Origin: Paenibacillus tyrphae
GTDB lineage: Bacteria; Bacillota; Bacilli; Paenibacillales; NBRC-103111
Assembly: GCF_024158745.1 (NCBI RefSeq)
Contig: NZ_JAMZAW010000034.1
Span: 1 to 64,000 of the forward strand
Reading direction: 5' to 3'
DNA: 64,000 nt
This document shows positions 62,517 through 64,000 of this stretch, in pieces (positions within the stretch are counted from its first letter, which is position 1; each line of letters begins with the position of its first letter). Below the pieces are notes generated by a model, which was not told the DNA's origin, did no database searches, and worked only from the letters and a program-made list of their open reading frames with translations. Made by a program: the position numbers and the translations under genes.

Positions 62517-63803
62517 TTACTTTTTCGCGTCGAGTTTAAGCGCTTCGGCGGCGGCATCGGCCGCTTGCTTCGGCGTCTTCTTGCCTTCCATCATCGCGCC
62601 GATCTCCGCTTGAATCTTGGGCATAAACCCGCGGGCGGCCGGATGGGAGATACCCGGGATCGTCAGATCCGCGTACTTCATAAATTCCTTCATATCTTGA
62701 TCGTCGTTATAAATGTCGCCCGCCGATTTGCGCACGGGCAAATAGCCGGTCAATTTGTTGAATGCTTTGGCCGTATCCGTATTCGTGAGGAATTTGGCGA
62801 ATTCGACGGCAGCGGCTTTATTTTTGCTCGTTTTCGAGACGACGAACATACCTACCGTGCCGAAGCTCGCCTGCTTTTCCTTTTTCAACGGAGGCCCGAT
62901 CACGTATGGTTTTTTCTGCGCTTTCAGCGTCGTCAACGTCGAGCCTTGCCCCCAGACCGCCAGCATTTTGCCGGACAAAAATTCGGGGAACTGGTTGTCA
63001 TTGGAGATCGAGTCCTTCGGAATCCAGCCGTTGTCGTACATTTTCTTCACATACTCGAACGCCTGCACGCCTTTGTCATTGTTCAAAATAATGCTGCCTC
63101 CATCGTCCGTCACATTGCCGCCGCTCTGCCACAGCAAGGGGTACAGTGTCGCATTACAGCAGCCCGCGCCGCCTTCGAAGTTGCGTGCATAGTAGCCTTT
63201 GGCCTTCGCCTTCTCGGCCCAGCGGTCGAATTCGTCCCAGGTCGTCGGAAGCTTCGCCGGATCTTCGCCGATCGCCTTGATCACGTCCGGGTTATAGATC
63301 AGCGTCTGAACCTCCTGCAGAATCGGAAGCGCATACATTTTGCCTTGATAAGTCGCTCCGGCTAACGCTCCCTTGCTGAAATCGTCTGTATGGATGTCCT
63401 TGCTGTAGGCGTCAAGCGGTTCCAGCGCATGATTGCCGGCAAACTGCGGAATTTGATCCGGAAGCTGATAGAAGACGTCCGGACCGGACCCAGCGGCAAG
63501 CGCGGTCAATATTTTTTGCTCCCGGTTTTTCCACGGAATCTCTTCGTAGTTCACTTTCACGTCGGGATATTTCTGCTTGAACGCGGCGATCGTATCGTTC
63601 CAGAACGCTTTGAGCTGCTCCTTCTTATCGTCGCCGACGTATGGATGCCCCCATACGGTAATTTCTCCAGCCACCTTATCCCCGGCCGCACTTGGAGCGG
63701 CTGTGTTGTTAGGAGTGTCCGAAGAATCCGAGCCGCAGCCGGACAATACGATGCCGAGCGAAAGCACGGCCGACAGCACCATCGATAATGCACGTTTGGT
63801 CAT
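62517..63803 (-). CDS. sugar-binding lipoprotein (extracellular solute-binding type 1)
   Basis: A 428-residue lipoprotein: signal LSLGIVLSGCGSD, then the family-1 fold with ITVWGHPYVGDDKKEQLKAF, the signature AALAAGSGPDVFYQLPDQI, and DSISNDNQFPEFLSGKMLAVWG. Typical CUT1 binding proteins take oligosaccharides; specificity unknown. A Cys-Cys pair in EGGAGCCNATLYPLL is unusual for such a protein. ATG with GAGGAGGGTCTCATCT. First gene of the sugar operon. Confidence 0.92.
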   Translation of the reverse strand: MTKRALSMVLSAVLSLGIVLSGCGSDSSDTPNNTAAPSAAGDKVAGEITVWGHPYVGDDKKEQLKAFWNDTIAAFKQKYPDVKVNYEEIPWKNREQKILTALAAGSGPDVFYQLPDQIPQFAGNHALEPLDAYSKDIHTDDFSKGALAGATYQGKMYALPILQEVQTLIYNPDVIKAIGEDPAKLPTTWDEFDRWAEKAKAKGYYARNFEGGAGCCNATLYPLLWQSGGNVTDDGGSIILNNDKGVQAFEYVKKMYDNGWIPKDSISNDNQFPEFLSGKMLAVWGQGSTLTTLKAQKKPYVIGPPLKKEKQASFGTVGMFVVSKTSKNKAAAVEFAKFLTNTDTAKAFNKLTGYLPVRKSAGDIYNDDQDMKEFMKYADLTIPGISHPAARGFMPKIQAEIGAMMEGKKTPKQAADAAAEALKLDAKK

Positions 63804-63936
63804 AGATGAGACCCTCCTCGCTTGTAGACTGAACTGACGAATCCATGACTTGTTTCGGACCCACTGGACTTTGGTCGACGATTGACACTTTCTTTTGACG
63901 GACGAACCGTCCCCCTTTCAGCAATAAGAACCAATA

Positions 63937-63976
63937 ATGATCCAGATCATGATTAAAACGATTCTAATCGATTCTA
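63937..63976 (-). promoter_or_regulatory. palindrome and direct repeats upstream of the sugar operon
   Basis: ATGATCCAGATCAT (63937-63950) is a perfect 14-bp palindrome apart from its two central bases; CGATTCTA occurs at 63959-63966 and again at 63969-63976 (10-base period). The region is AT-rich, 135-170 bases upstream of the binding-protein gene, and is a plausible promoter/operator zone, for example for a LacI- or AraC-type regulator. The rest of 63804-64000 has no gene. Confidence 0.4.
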
Positions 63977-64000
63977 GGTCATATCTGGTTTTTATTTATA

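Overview
The window looks like chromosome of an endospore-forming, moderately GC-rich Bacillota, most likely Paenibacillus or a close relative. The evidence is gene content (spore photoproduct lyase, an SLH-domain glycosidase, MntR, B. subtilis-type SpeA, EF-P), strong AGGAGG-type ribosome binding sites, many GTG/TTG starts, and the gene order efp-papA-aroQ-yqhR with yqhQ divergent, which matches B. subtilis efp-yqhT-yqhS-yqhR-yqhQ. No tRNA, rRNA, CRISPR array or intact insertion sequence was seen. Functions are inferred from sequence motifs read by eye; no database search was run.

Layout. 1-5.9 kb: membrane protein, a long-inverted-repeat element beside a terminator, a nitrilase, SpeA, a divergent DapA-like protein without the usual catalytic Tyr/Thr residues, and a histidine phosphatase. 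5.9-10.7 kb: an AT-richer accessory stretch with a frameshifted HAD gene, a possible NUDIX remnant, a SUKH (SMI1/KNR4) protein, several unrecognised small proteins, a BstA/YfiT-type DinB protein and an XRE regulator. 10.7-19 kb: core genes efp, papA, aroQ, yqhR, yqhQ, patatin, mntR, splB, ccdA. 18.7-21.4 kb: znuABC behind a near-perfect sigma-A promoter with Zur-like half sites. 21.5-25.2 kb: a Gfo/Idh oxidoreductase under a 16-bp palindrome, metG behind a T-box leader, and yidD.

25.3-31.1 kb: a secreted Ala/Lys-rich repeat protein, an Asp/Glu-racemase-like protein, a two-component system whose last gene is a divergent MreB paralogue, and an overlapping RHH-antitoxin/PIN-toxin-like pair. 31-37 kb: NUDIX hydrolase, inositol-monophosphatase-like protein, a second two-component system divergent from a membrane-anchored M23-like protein, and TagA. 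37-40 kb: a TrpXYZ-like ABC importer. 40.2-48 kb: ChrA and a four-gene MacAB/YknXYZ-like operon ending in a 785-residue secreted protein with a long Ser/Gly/Ala/Thr linker.

48-56.2 kb: pckA with tandem operator-like repeats, a decayed sigma factor and two VOC-domain remnants, a methyltransferase, an SLH-GH18 protein, and the wreck of a RiPP-type radical SAM gene followed by an intact MFS transporter and a 45-codon ORF with a very good ribosome binding site. 56.2-64 kb: lipoprotein, TagO-like transferase, a Tat-exported beta-helix protein, and a sugar ABC importer with a zinc-type dehydrogenase.

No complete, clearly new multi-gene system is proven here. The best candidates are the degenerate PIN pair, the MreB-like/two-component operon, the four-gene efflux operon with its secreted partner, the catalytically altered DapA homologue beside speA, and the RiPP relic.
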